Source of the DNA: Chitinophaga pinensis
GTDB taxonomy: Bacteria; Bacteroidota; Bacteroidia; UKL13-3
DNA length: 64,000 nt
Assembly (NCBI GenBank): GCA_945860865.1
Contig: CAMARW010000001.1
Coordinates: 648,294-712,293, forward strand
Reading direction: 5' to 3'
The notes under the pieces were generated by a model. It worked only from the letters and a program-made list of their open reading frames with translations. It ran no database searches and was not told the origin of the DNA. Made by a program: the position numbers and the translations under genes. Shown here in pieces: positions 63,969-64,000 of this stretch. Every line of letters begins with the position of its first letter. Position 1 is the first letter of the stretch.

Positions 63969-64000
63969 ATGAAAGCAATTATATTTGGATCAAATGGTCA
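63969..64000 (+). CDS. Start of a Rossmann-fold gene, cut by the window end
   Basis: The ATG at 63969 opens MKAIIFGSNGQ before the window ends. The opening strand and Gly-Ser-Asn-Gly-Gln glycine loop look like the NAD(P)-binding start of an extended SDR such as a nucleotide-sugar epimerase or dehydratase, which would suit the locus. It lies 88 bases after the methyltransferase stop. With ten codons visible the family call is tentative. Confidence 0.45.
   Translation, partial: MKAIIFGSNG

Noticed and set aside
1-64000. tRNA or rRNA genes
   Set aside because: Looked for T-loop (GGTTCGAATC-type) signatures and conserved rRNA blocks; none found by eye. The GGTTCARRCC copies lack any cloverleaf context.

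Overview
The window is chromosomal DNA from a member of the Bacteroidota; no finer placement is justified from sequence alone. The evidence is a six-gene alternative complex III cluster (actA-F), a fused MurF-alanine racemase, an UpxY-type NusG paralogue heading a polysaccharide locus, a ClpC-type Clp ATPase, M16 and WG-repeat secreted proteins, several TTG starts, weak Shine-Dalgarno sites, and promoters of the TTTG / TAnnTTTG type known from this phylum. Base composition is AT-rich. I saw no tRNA, rRNA, CRISPR array, transposase or phage gene.

Layout. 0-7.2 kb: mixed housekeeping and envelope genes (transglutaminase-like 3' end, SDR, M16 peptidase, a tiny cysteine-rich ORF, prmC, DUF5329, two poorly known proteins). 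7.5-15.9 kb: actABCDEF, a respiratory quinol:cytochrome c/oxygen electron-transfer module, not followed here by oxidase genes. 15.9-34.6 kb: folB, gcdH-like acyl-CoA dehydrogenase, a broken membrane-protein gene, a phosphohexomutase, a YCF48-like protein, a thioesterase, rnr, polyprenyl diphosphate synthase, recG, WG-repeat protein, nfu, recX, an MFS carrier, murF-alr, a lipoprotein and a methyltransferase. 34.6-44 kb: an AAA/DUF4143 ATPase with an operator-like triple repeat, rlmH, clpC, a POT peptide transporter, a beta-barrel protein, a UbiA-like membrane protein and an RlmI-like rRNA methyltransferase.

44-64 kb is a surface-polysaccharide locus. A PglF/CapD-type dehydratase points left; across a repeat-packed 0.8 kb gap, an UpxY-like antiterminator with a good promoter leads a long rightward array: OPX lipoprotein, Wzc-like tyrosine kinase, wHTH/nucleotidyltransferase-like regulator, nucleotide-sugar dehydrogenase, a disabled GDP-fucose synthase, glutamine-dependent amidotransferase, gmd, glycosyltransferase, second nucleotide-sugar dehydrogenase, epimerase, ABC exporter (Wzm/Wzt) and a sugar C-methyltransferase, running off the window in another Rossmann-fold gene. 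Together these would make, amidate and methylate unusual sugars (including uronic acids) and export the glycan through an ABC/OPX route.

The most striking unexplained feature is a set of short degenerate 'word' repeats (families built on TTACGAAT, GAGAAGCGAGAGTCGAGA, CTGGCTTCTGGCAACTAG, GACTATGGACCATAG, GAGTTTTGGGTTTT and others). Most islands consist of one word array followed, after a short unrelated stretch, by its reverse complement. They sit in gene junctions in this window, supply stop or start codons to a few genes, and appear in frame inside the asparagine synthase-like gene. A second possible signal is the decamer GGTTCARRCC, found at least eight times in the first 43 kb on both strands and in different reading frames.
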